This document shows positions 25,406-32,922 of a stretch of 64,000 bases of DNA, one piece after another. This stretch comes from Proteobacteria bacterium bin106. GTDB taxonomy: Bacteria > Bdellovibrionota_B > Oligoflexia > Oligoflexales > Bin106. Within the stretch, counting starts at the first letter, position 1. Each line of letters begins with the position of its first letter. The stretch is taken from assembly GCA_002238945.1 (NCBI GenBank), contig MPNI01000008.1, positions 1 through 64,000 of the forward strand. Reading direction: 5' to 3'. The position numbers were made by a program, and so were the translations under genes. Under the pieces are notes generated by a model. It had not been told where the DNA came from, made no database searches, and saw only the letters and a program-made list of their open reading frames with translations.

Positions 25406-26428
25406 ATGTTGAAGTCTAAATCCTATTTGTGGAACCCGTGGAGTCGTTCTTTTTTAAAAAAAAAGCTTCAAAATGAAGATTTTTCGCGTATCACATTATC
25501 ATTTTATGCGTATGTGCCCATTGCGGATCCTTCGACTTTGCGTGATTCTTTATTTGCTAAACTCAATGATTTTGCTGTTTTAGGAAGAATCTATGTGGCA
25601 ACAGAAGGTATCAATGCTCAAATCAGTGTGCCTCAACAGCACATGGATAAAGTTGGAGATCTTGTTAGGGATTACTTTGGTGATGTATTGATCAATCTTG
25701 CTGCGACGCAAAGAGATGTATCTTTTATCAAATTGATCATTAAAGTGCGCCATCATATTGTTGCAGGTGGTGAGGATGGATTAGATATGTCTCGTGTGGG
25801 TAAGCATCTTGATGCTCGTCAGTGGCATCATGTTATGGATGACAAAGATGCTGTGGTGGTTGATGTGAGAAATGTTTATGAGTATGAGGTGGGGCATTTT
25901 CGTGGTGCTTTACGTATGAAAACGGATACATTTCGTGATCAATGTCGTAAGCTTCCAGAGCTTTTGAGGCCTTACAAAAGTCAGAAAATTCTTTTGTATT
26001 GCACCGGTGGTATTCGTTGTGAAAAAGTTAGTGCCATGTTGCTTTCTCAGGATTTTTGCCAGGTTTATCAGTTACGTGGTGGTATCACTCATTATAAAAA
26101 ACAGATTGATCAACAAGGTTTAGAAAGTCGTTTTGTGGGAAAAAACTTTGTTTTTGACCAACGTCTAGGTGAAAGGATCACAGAGGATGTGATTGCACGT
26201 TGTCATTGTTGTGGTACTCCTTGTGATACGCACACAAACTGTGAATGGGAAGGCTGTCATATATTGTTTATTCAATGTCCTGCGTGCCAAGAGAAATGGG
26301 GCGGTTGTTGTTCAGAGACATGTCATAAAAAGAGTTTATTGCCTCAAGAGAAAAAGCGTTTTTTATTGAAGTTCTTTCCTCAAAAAGTCAGCCGTTATAA
26401 GTCTTTATCCCCTAGCTTAGGTAAGTGA
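25406..26428 (+). CDS. trhO: tRNA uridine(34) hydroxylase TrhO (rhodanese family)
   Basis: TrhO (formerly UPF0176/YceA) hydroxylates U34 of some tRNAs on the path to 5-carboxymethoxyuridine. The N-terminal domain has FYAYVPIADPSTLRDSLF and GRIYVATEGINAQIS. The rhodanese domain has VVDVRNVYEYEVGHFRGA and the active loop YCTGGIRCEK with Cys199. The C-terminal region carries CHCCGTPCDTHTNC and CPACQEKWGGCCSETC, cysteine pairs typical of this family that probably bind zinc. The ATG at 25406 is preferred because GAGAGGG lies 7 nt upstream; an ATG at 25388 is possible. The stop codon straddles the junction of a 14-bp tandem duplication. Confidence 0.94.
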   Translation: MLKSKSYLWNPWSRSFLKKKLQNEDFSRITLSFYAYVPIADPSTLRDSLFAKLNDFAVLGRIYVATEGINAQISVPQQHMDKVGDLVRDYFGDVLINLAATQRDVSFIKLIIKVRHHIVAGGEDGLDMSRVGKHLDARQWHHVMDDKDAVVVDVRNVYEYEVGHFRGALRMKTDTFRDQCRKLPELLRPYKSQKILLYCTGGIRCEKVSAMLLSQDFCQVYQLRGGITHYKKQIDQQGLESRFVGKNFVFDQRLGERITEDVIARCHCCGTPCDTHTNCEWEGCHILFIQCPACQEKWGGCCSETCHKKSLLPQEKKRFLLKFFPQKVSRYKSLSPSLGK

Positions 26429-26441
26429 GCTTAGGTAAGTG
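26414..26441. repeat. Tandem repeat, 14 bp x 2, across trhO stop codon
   Basis: Two identical copies of agcttaggtaagtg (26414-26427 and 26428-26441). The TGA stop (26426-26428) is created at the junction, so the duplication did not change the protein end. Confidence 0.95.
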
Positions 26442-26498
26442 AGCTCGTTGTGAGTTGTTTTCTGTGTATGATTTTATGTACGTATGATGAGAGGTGAG

Positions 26499-27743
26499 AT
26501 GGAGCATTTAGGGGATCTTGAGAGCAAGTTAGCGGGTAAAAATGTCTTGGTACGTCTTGATGTAAACGTACCTATCGATGCAGATGCTAGTGAGGATGTT
26601 TTATCTGAGAGTATTAAGGCTCATCCACGTATTCAAAATATTGTACCTACTCTTGAGGCTATCTTAGAACACACTCATAAAGTGATGATAGCAGCTCATC
26701 TTGGTCGTCCTTGCGGCAAAGTGGTAGAAGGGCTGTCTTTACGTCCTGTGGGCGCTGTGCTTGCTGAATTGTTAGATAGAGAGGTGGTGTTATTGGATCA
26801 TTATCTTGATGAACCACCGGCATTGTTTTTAAAGACGTTATCGCAAAGGCAGATATTGTTGCTTGAGAATCTGCGTTTTTTTCCTGGGGAAAAAACCGCA
26901 GATAGAGCCTTTGCTTCTCATCTCTGTTCAGGAATGGATGTTTACATTAACGATGCTTTTGGGGTGTGTCATCGTGTGCATGCTTCCACAGTGACCATTC
27001 CTCAGTGGCTTGGTAAAGAAAATAGTTTTGCCGGTGCTGCTTTAGTAGAAGAGGTGCGGGTGTTGGATGGATTGCTGAGAGCTCCTGCTTCTCCGTTATG
27101 TGTGTTGATGGGAGGTGCGAAGGTTTCAGATAAGATGGGTGCTTTATTGAGTGTGATTGATAAGGCGCGATGGGTGTTATTAGGGGGTGCTATGGCGTAT
27201 CCTTTTTTGCAAGCACAGGGATACATGAAGCTTCCTGAAAGCACATCAGCTAAAGAGTTAAAGGATGTGGAGTTAGCTCGCATGGTTCTTGCTCATGCTA
27301 AAGAGCGTCATGTGGAGTTGGTTTTGCCTCAAGATCATGTGGTGGCACGTGAATTTTCTGCAACTGCTACTCCTTGCATCACCCAAGACAGTTGTATTCC
27401 TGAGGGTATGATGGGAATGGATATAGGACCTCAAAGTTGTGATCTTTATGCTAGTTACATCAGTAGAGCCAAGACAGTGTTATGGAATGGTCCGGTGGGG
27501 GTGTGTGAATGGCCGAGTTTTGCAGCAGGATCATTAGCTATGGCTCAGGCCATAGCGCAGAATAGCGGCATCACTGTTGTGGGAGGTGGTGATTCTTTAG
27601 CGTTAGTATTAAAACACGGTTTAGCGAGCCAAATCACTCATTTATCTTGTGGTGGAGGAGCTATGTTGGATTATTTAGAGCATAGAGATCTTCCGGCTTT
27701 AAAGGAGCTTAGTCCTTTTCGTTCATTTTACGGAGAGTTATGA
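26499..27743 (+). CDS. pgk: Phosphoglycerate kinase
   Basis: This glycolytic enzyme transfers a phosphate from 1,3-bisphosphoglycerate to ADP. The ATG at 26499 is chosen because GAGAGGTGAG lies directly upstream and the protein then opens MEHLGDLESKLAGKNVLVRL. Conserved parts are LVRLDVNVP, AAHLGRPCG, LLENLRFFPGE, YINDAFGVCHRVHAST, LMGGAKVSDKM, and the C-terminal nucleotide loop VVGGGDSLALV. Two ATGs at 26484 and 26487 are less likely starts. The stop overlaps the tpiA start (ATGA), indicating a glycolytic pgk-tpiA operon with coupled translation. Length is about 414 residues, normal for bacteria. No gapA is present nearby. Confidence 0.97.
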   Translation: MEHLGDLESKLAGKNVLVRLDVNVPIDADASEDVLSESIKAHPRIQNIVPTLEAILEHTHKVMIAAHLGRPCGKVVEGLSLRPVGAVLAELLDREVVLLDHYLDEPPALFLKTLSQRQILLLENLRFFPGEKTADRAFASHLCSGMDVYINDAFGVCHRVHASTVTIPQWLGKENSFAGAALVEEVRVLDGLLRAPASPLCVLMGGAKVSDKMGALLSVIDKARWVLLGGAMAYPFLQAQGYMKLPESTSAKELKDVELARMVLAHAKERHVELVLPQDHVVAREFSATATPCITQDSCIPEGMMGMDIGPQSCDLYASYISRAKTVLWNGPVGVCEWPSFAAGSLAMAQAIAQNSGITVVGGGDSLALVLKHGLASQITHLSCGGGAMLDYLEHRDLPALKELSPFRSFYGEL

Positions 27744-28624
27744 TGAGCCAGCCTAAAAGAAGAGGCGTTAGCGATAATCATAAAGAATGGTTGATGGTGG
27801 CTAATTGGAAGATGAATCTTCCACAAAGCTCATTGGATATTTTTGCGATGATCAAAGACTATGTAGAAAAGACGTTGGATCATATCTCTTATTCACATCA
27901 TCAGGCACGTGGTCGGCATGATGCCACACATGATCATGACAGCAAGAGCCTGGCTGCGAGGGAGGTTAAGGTGGTGATATGTCCGCCTTATCCTTTTTTG
28001 GCTGCTATGAATGCAGCTTTGTGCGCTGTAGGAGAGGAAAAGAGGCTTTATTTAGGGGCTCAAAATCTTCACTCTCAGAGCTATGGTTCCTTTACGGGTG
28101 AGGTTTCAGCGGGTATGTTAGCTGATGTGGGAGTGAGGTATGTGATTGTTGGCCATGCGGAGCGTCGTCGTCAATTTGGTGAATCGCCATCAGACATTCA
28201 AGCTAAGCTTGCACAAGCACTTGCTGTGAATATGCGTCCTATTCTATGCCTAGGTGAGAGTGCTGATCAGCGAAAAGGTCATTCTTTGGGCGCTTTTTTA
28301 GGATCATTGCTTCGTCAGTGTCTTGATGCTATAGAACCAACCCATCGATTACTGATTGCTTATGAGCCTCTTTGGGCTATTCATTCATCACAGCCCGCTA
28401 CAGTCGAGCAGATTGAAGAAGTTCTAGGGTGTCTTAGGGATGCTCTGGTTTCTCATTGGGGTTTGTCTTTTGGCAAAAAGGTGTCGTTTTTATATGGTGG
28501 ATCTGTGGATGCTCGTTATGCAGAGATGCTGAGGCATATGGATGGTTTGAGTGGTGCGCTGGTTGGTCGAGCCTCTCTTAGTGTTAACACATGGGGGCAG
28601 CTTTTGGCTGCTGTGATGATATGA
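27740..28624 (+). CDS. tpiA: Triosephosphate isomerase
   Basis: TIM interconverts dihydroxyacetone phosphate and glyceraldehyde-3-phosphate. The catalytic residues are visible: Asn/Lys in MVANWKMN, His in VGHAERR, and Glu in IAYEPLWAI, plus FLYGGSVDA in the phosphate loop. The 294-residue length exceeds the usual 250. The extra comes from an N-terminal extension before the first strand and from a His/Asp-rich insertion between helix 1 and strand 2 (ARGRHDATHDHDSKS, about residues 56-70). The start overlaps the pgk stop, with CGGAGAG as ribosome binding site at 27731-27737. The insertion is unusual for TIM and probably forms a surface loop. Confidence 0.96.
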   Translation: MMSQPKRRGVSDNHKEWLMVANWKMNLPQSSLDIFAMIKDYVEKTLDHISYSHHQARGRHDATHDHDSKSLAAREVKVVICPPYPFLAAMNAALCAVGEEKRLYLGAQNLHSQSYGSFTGEVSAGMLADVGVRYVIVGHAERRRQFGESPSDIQAKLAQALAVNMRPILCLGESADQRKGHSLGAFLGSLLRQCLDAIEPTHRLLIAYEPLWAIHSSQPATVEQIEEVLGCLRDALVSHWGLSFGKKVSFLYGGSVDARYAEMLRHMDGLSGALVGRASLSVNTWGQLLAAVMI

Positions 28625-28799
28625 GTAGTGAGTGCATATTAAAAAATTTTTTGTGAGTTGTAGAGGCGATTACAGCAGTGTTTTAGTCAGAAAGATGGTA
28701 ATGGTATTGATTTTCATTGTAAAAAAAAGTAGTAGTGTATAGTTTCGAGTGTACTTCTTTTACAATGCTTTGAGGCTGTACTTTTTTTGTGGGAGGGTC

Positions 28800-29795
28800 A
28801 TGCTTTTAGATCCGGGTTTTAATCTGACATTGCGTCCGATGAAGTACCCACATTTTTATGATATGTATCGCGATGCCATTAAAAACACCTGGACCGTAGA
28901 AGAGGTGAACTTATCGCATGACGTGGCGGACTTGCAAAAATTGAGTCCTGCTGAAAATCATCTCATTAAGCGTTTGGTGGCGTTTTTTGCCACTGGTGAC
29001 TGCATTGTGGCTAACAATCTTGTATTGAATTTGTACGAGCATATTAATGCGCCAGAGGCGAGGATGTACTTGTCAAGGCAGCTTTATGAAGAGGCTCTCC
29101 ATGTGCAATTCTATCTCACCTTATTAGATACCTATTTGCCAGATCCTGAAGAGAGGGTTGAGGCTTTTGCTGCTGTGGAGAATATCCCTTCTATTAAAAA
29201 GAAAGCCGATTTCTGCTTTAAGTATGTGGACTCTTTGCAGAACTTAGGCAAGCTTGATAGCAAAGATAAAAAACGAACTTTTTTATTAAATCTGATCAGT
29301 TTTGCGGCATGTATTGAAGGGTTATTTTTCTTCGCTGCTTTTGCTTATATTTATTTTTTACGTTCTAAAGGCTTACTTCACGGCTTAGCTAGTGGCACCA
29401 ATTGGGTGTTTCGTGATGAGAGCTGTCATATGAACTTTGCTTTTGAGGTGATTCGCAATGTTCGTCAAGAAGAGCCCGATCTTTTTGATGATCAATTGAC
29501 TGAGCAAGTGATCATCATGCTTGATGAGGCGGTGGAGTGTGAAATGACTTTTTGTGAAGATGCTTTGCAATTTGGGGTCATTGGGTTGAGTGAAAGTGAT
29601 ATGCGCCAATATCTTCATTATTGTGCGGATATGCGCTTAGCCGCATTGGGAATTCCTGCGGTATATCAAGTGAGTAATCCTTTTACTTTTATGGAGCTTC
29701 AGGATGTTCAGGAACTCACTAACTTTTTTGAGCGTAAGGTAGCTGCTTATCAGATGGGTATTGAAGGTGATGTTTCATTTAATGAAGATTTTTAG
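28800..29795 (+). CDS. nrdB: Ribonucleotide reductase class I, beta subunit
   Basis: The beta subunit holds the di-metal centre and radical that starts reduction of ribonucleotides. Metal ligands and radical site fit the E. coli spacing: Asp67, Glu98, His101 and Tyr105 (E-x2-H-x3-Y in EEALHVQFY), with the second set in AACIEGLFF and RDESCHMNF. The tyrosine is present, which argues for a tyrosyl-radical (class Ia-like) enzyme and not a Phe-type class Ic. The ATG at 28800 follows GGGAGGG, a strong ribosome binding site; the frame is open further upstream but without support. At 331 residues the length is normal. The alpha subunit gene is not in the window. Confidence 0.95.
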   Translation: MLLDPGFNLTLRPMKYPHFYDMYRDAIKNTWTVEEVNLSHDVADLQKLSPAENHLIKRLVAFFATGDCIVANNLVLNLYEHINAPEARMYLSRQLYEEALHVQFYLTLLDTYLPDPEERVEAFAAVENIPSIKKKADFCFKYVDSLQNLGKLDSKDKKRTFLLNLISFAACIEGLFFFAAFAYIYFLRSKGLLHGLASGTNWVFRDESCHMNFAFEVIRNVRQEEPDLFDDQLTEQVIIMLDEAVECEMTFCEDALQFGVIGLSESDMRQYLHYCADMRLAALGIPAVYQVSNPFTFMELQDVQELTNFFERKVAAYQMGIEGDVSFNEDF

Positions 29796-30228
29796 TTATC
29801 CTTGAGGCATCTGTTTTTGCAATATAAATCTAAAAAACCTAAAAATAACAGTTATCTGGGTGTTTAAATATAACTCAGTGCTATCTATGGGTTTTTTAAC
29901 GTCAGTGCCTTTATTTAAATATTGAGTTCAGAGAAGCGAGTTCAAAAAAGTCATATATTTCTTAAATATCTTATCTCAATTCATAATTTTATCTTGAAAT
30001 CATGAGAAAATGATCCATTTAAGGACAAAAGCATATTTTATATTAACTATGCTTTAAATGTATGTGCCTGTCATTTTTATATTACAGATCCTGTCATATA
30101 ACTCACAAGTGCTTGATTTAACATCTGTTATTTTTTATACTTTTTTGGACTGATAGAAGCTTTGTGCTACAATGTCAATAGGTTAGGTCATTCTGTTTGG
30201 TGTTTTTTATCAAAAAATAGGATTTATT
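29796..30228. other. 433-bp gap between nrdB and truncated transposase
   Basis: No gene is visible. A long-range inverted pair (TAAAAAACC at 29831-29839 and GGTTTTTTA at 29890-29898, with about 50 nt between) may be the nrdB terminator. A promoter-like sequence at 30145-30173 faces the transposase. The low-complexity AT-rich middle may include the lost left end of the insertion sequence. Confidence 0.45.
30145..30173 (+). promoter_or_regulatory. Sigma70-type promoter of the transposase remnant
   Basis: TTGGAC at 30145-30150 and TACAAT at 30168-30173 are separated by exactly 17 bp, 56 bp before the transposase start. It is the best-spaced promoter that I find by eye in the window. Confidence 0.5.
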
Positions 30229-30798
30229 ATGATAGACTCAAGGATCAGATTGAAGGCATACAATCCAAGACAAACGTCTCTCTTTTTACATAGAGCAGAA
30301 GATGAGCTGTCTAAAGATCATTTTTGTTTTTTTGTCTATGATCTTTTAAATGAATTCTACGAACAAGGTAGCCTCAAACCTTTTTATGATAGATTTGAGA
30401 GTAGAAAGATAGCTGGTAGGCCAGCTAATAATCCTTTAATGATGTTGGGTGTTCTATGCTATTCTTATGCTAACGGTATATTCTCTTCTCGGAAAATAGA
30501 AAAGAAACTCCGCGAAGACGTAGCTTTACGGTTTTTATGTGGTGATAACTTTCTTAGCTACAGAACAATTTGTCGATTTAGAAAAGCTCATCTCAAAGAT
30601 TTCAATGATTTATTCGTTAAAGTAATTAATCATGCAGCAAACATGTGTGATTTTGATTTTAATAATATTGACTTTAATGAAATAGGTATTGATAGCACAA
30701 AGATAAAGGCTGGTGCTAGTAGATTAAAGAATCGCAAAGATAATGATAAGCAAAAAACTACAGGCCTTTCTAAAAAACGCCATTCAAAAAACACATAG
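30229..30798 (+). pseudogene. Truncated transposase (IS1182-type N-terminal part)
   Basis: The 189-residue product matches the N-terminal third of large transposases with the DUF772-type domain (IS1182/IS5-like). It contains GRPANNPLMMLGVLCYSYANG, then SSRKIEKKLREDVALRFLCG, LSYRTICRFRKAHLKDF, and IGIDSTKIKAGASRLKNR, which carries the first catalytic aspartate (GIDSTKIKA). The frame ends soon after this, so the remaining DDE catalytic domain, usually another 250 residues, is missing. I found no continuation in other frames downstream. It is probably an inactive remnant, although an intact promoter and start remain. Terminal inverted repeats could not be identified. Confidence 0.8.
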
Positions 30799-31138
30799 AA
30801 TAGATAATTGAGAAGATAGGAATGTGGTATTTTTTAGGCAAATTATCTCATTATTATCGCCAAAAAGCGTGAAAAAAGCCACAGAATATTTTTTAAATAT
30901 CCAAATATGGAAGTACACAGAAATACATAGGCGCTATTATGGATAGTTTTATGGATAGTTAGAATGTTTTAACCGGTGATTTTGATAAATCCCGGACAAA
31001 GCTCCTGACAAAGCTCCTGATAAAACCAAGAACTAGGGTAAGTTTTGTAGATGTTCTTGAAAAGAATCATTTTGATGGATGTTTTGATGGTAGTGCTCAT
31101 TAACCTCACTGTCTATAAAAATAATTTTGATAGGCTGT
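30799..31138. other. Gap between transposase remnant and dapB
   Basis: This 340-bp gap has no visible gene. It contains two short tandem duplications: ttatggatagttt about 30938-30962, and gacaaagctcct x 2 at 30995-31018. Confidence 0.5.
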
Positions 31139-31936
31139 CTACGAATCGTTAGAAGGACTCAGATCAGTCAAGGAGAGATCTTGGTAGTGGTGAAAGCCGG
31201 CTGGTAGGGTTGTGAGTTTTTTGCCAAGATAAAGAGCTCCTTTGGCAAAGAGTCCTCGTGATAGGGCGCGGTGTTGTAGGCAAATATCTTCATCTTCGCT
31301 GATAAAATGGACGCTATGTTCACCATAAATACCTCCTCCTCGTAAAGCATGCATGCCCACATAGTCTTTTTTGCGCGTTTGGCCATGAGAGTGTTGGCCA
31401 TGATGGAGTGGTTTGGCTGATTGTGATTGAATAGCTGAGAACAAAAGCTTGGCTGTACCACTAGGTAGGTCGCGTTTGCGGCGGTGGTGGGCTTCTGTGA
31501 TTTCAATATCCATCTCATTTGTCTCCATCAATAAACCACTGAGCTGTTTGAGAGTTTGGTAGAGGACAAAAATACCCAATGAGGTATTGGGTGCTATGAG
31601 CATGGTGAGAGATGGTGATGATGACTTATTACAGACGTTTTCTGCTTGTTGACATTGCTCTGCTGATAACCCTGTGGAACCTATCAATACAGCAAGTGGA
31701 GAGGTTTTGTGTTTGAGATGGTTGAGCTCGGTGAGTAAAGCAGCATTTCCTTGGCTGTTAGAGAAATCTATAACCAAATCCGATGCGTTAAGCAGCTGTT
31801 GTGCTGTTGTGCTTGGAGTTGTGGAGGTGATTTCTCCTGAAAGTGTAAAAGACTGGTTGTAAGGTTTTTGATGGAGCAAAGCTTTGATGGCTGTACCCAT
31901 TTGTCCTGATGCGCCCCAAAGAGTTAGCTTGATCAC
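31139..31936 (-). CDS. dapB: 4-hydroxy-tetrahydrodipicolinate reductase
   Basis: DapB reduces the DapA product with NAD(P)H in lysine and meso-diaminopimelate synthesis, which feeds peptidoglycan. The nucleotide-binding N-terminus has LTLWGASGQMG (family GAxGRMG), followed by LVIDFSNSQGN, VLIGSTGLS and MLIAPNTSLGIFVLYQ. The substrate site is in EITEAHHRRKRDLPSGTA, and the C-terminus has LRGGGIYGEHSVHF. At 265 residues the length is normal. It lies 20 bp downstream of dapA on the same strand, so the two form an operon for consecutive steps. Confidence 0.96.
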   Translation of the reverse strand: MIKLTLWGASGQMGTAIKALLHQKPYNQSFTLSGEITSTTPSTTAQQLLNASDLVIDFSNSQGNAALLTELNHLKHKTSPLAVLIGSTGLSAEQCQQAENVCNKSSSPSLTMLIAPNTSLGIFVLYQTLKQLSGLLMETNEMDIEITEAHHRRKRDLPSGTAKLLFSAIQSQSAKPLHHGQHSHGQTRKKDYVGMHALRGGGIYGEHSVHFISEDEDICLQHRALSRGLFAKGALYLGKKLTTLPAGFHHYQDLSLTDLSPSNDS

Positions 31937-31954
31937 AGATGTATCCTTTAGCAG

Positions 31955-31980
31955 GTTCAGCTAGTTAGTTCAGCTAGTTG
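31955..31980. repeat. Tandem repeat, 13 bp x 2, across dapA stop codon
   Basis: gttcagctagtta and gttcagctagttg follow directly. The dapA stop (complement of 31957-31959) lies in the downstream copy, so the last residues of DapA are encoded by duplicated sequence. Confidence 0.85.
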
Positions 31981-32883
31981 GAGTTTAACTTGTCCATAGA
32001 GTGGAAAGAGAACTTTTGTGGTGCTCATAGCTGCTGGCACCAAAGGCAAGCGATGGTGAGGGGGACAGAGGTCTATTTCTGAGAGCATAGCCTTAACGCC
32101 CAAAGGATTGACTTCGCCAAAAAGAGCATCCATAAATGGAAAAAGAGTTTGATGGATCTGTGTGGCTAAGGTGATATTACCTGCTTGATAAGCATTCCAT
32201 AAAGCCATCATGGCATCAGGGAATACTCCTGAAGTTACAGAAATGATACCAGCGCCTCCCACACTTAAAGTGGGTAAAAAGCCATGATCATCACCACTAA
32301 GCCAGGCAATATCCAGATCAGCTTGTTGGGCAGAAGTAAGATGGCGTGAAAAAACAATGGGATTGCTACTGGCTTCTTTCACTCCTTTAAGGGAAGGATG
32401 AGAAGCGAGTAATTCGGTAAGCCATGCTGGGGAAAGACTCTGACCTGTGCGAGATGGGATGTGATAGACCACCACGGGGATGTCTTGTGATATAGCTTGG
32501 CATACTGAGCGAAAATGAGCTATTAAACCGCCCAGAGGAGGTTTGTTATAAGGAGGAGTAACCACAAGTAGTGATTGGGCACCTGCATCTACACATAATC
32601 CAGCAAGTTCCACACTTTGGTGGGTGTCGGATCCTCCACAACCCACCATCAATTTGGCCTTATCACCCATAAACGCTCTAGCACGTTTAATAAGAGCTAA
32701 TTTTTCAGAAACACGCAAGGTTAAGGCTTCTCCAGTACTACCACAGAGTAAAATACCGGTGATGTTAGCTTGGAGCTGTTGATCGAGAAGCTTTTCAAAA
32801 GCACTGTGATCCACAGCTCCTGTACTATCAAAAGGGGTGATAAGAGCTGTCCAAACACCGGATAATAATTCTTTGGAGTTCAT
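31957..32883 (-). CDS. dapA: 4-hydroxy-tetrahydrodipicolinate synthase
   Basis: DapA condenses pyruvate and aspartate semialdehyde, the committed step of lysine/diaminopimelate synthesis. It is a TIM barrel with the Schiff-base Lys169 in LKGVKEAS, Tyr140 in VVVYHIPSRTG, and the substrate-binding GILLCGSTGEALTL (residues 43-56). The C-terminal region has GEVNPLGVKAML, as in bacterial DapA. At 308 residues the length is slightly above average. It is the first gene of dapA-dapB, with a 20-bp spacer. Its C-terminal codons (QLAELTS) are within a 13-bp duplication. Confidence 0.96.
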   Translation of the reverse strand: MNSKELLSGVWTALITPFDSTGAVDHSAFEKLLDQQLQANITGILLCGSTGEALTLRVSEKLALIKRARAFMGDKAKLMVGCGGSDTHQSVELAGLCVDAGAQSLLVVTPPYNKPPLGGLIAHFRSVCQAISQDIPVVVYHIPSRTGQSLSPAWLTELLASHPSLKGVKEASSNPIVFSRHLTSAQQADLDIAWLSGDDHGFLPTLSVGGAGIISVTSGVFPDAMMALWNAYQAGNITLATQIHQTLFPFMDALFGEVNPLGVKAMLSEIDLCPPHHRLPLVPAAMSTTKVLFPLYGQVKLQLAELTS

Positions 32884-32922
32884 GTTGTGCCCTTTATTGA
32901 GGGGTTATTTTGTGATTTGTGA

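Noticed and set aside
28625-28799. NrdR or Fur box upstream of nrdB
   Set aside because: The AT-rich sequence gives partial matches only (for example ggtattgattttcatt), not a convincing inverted motif.
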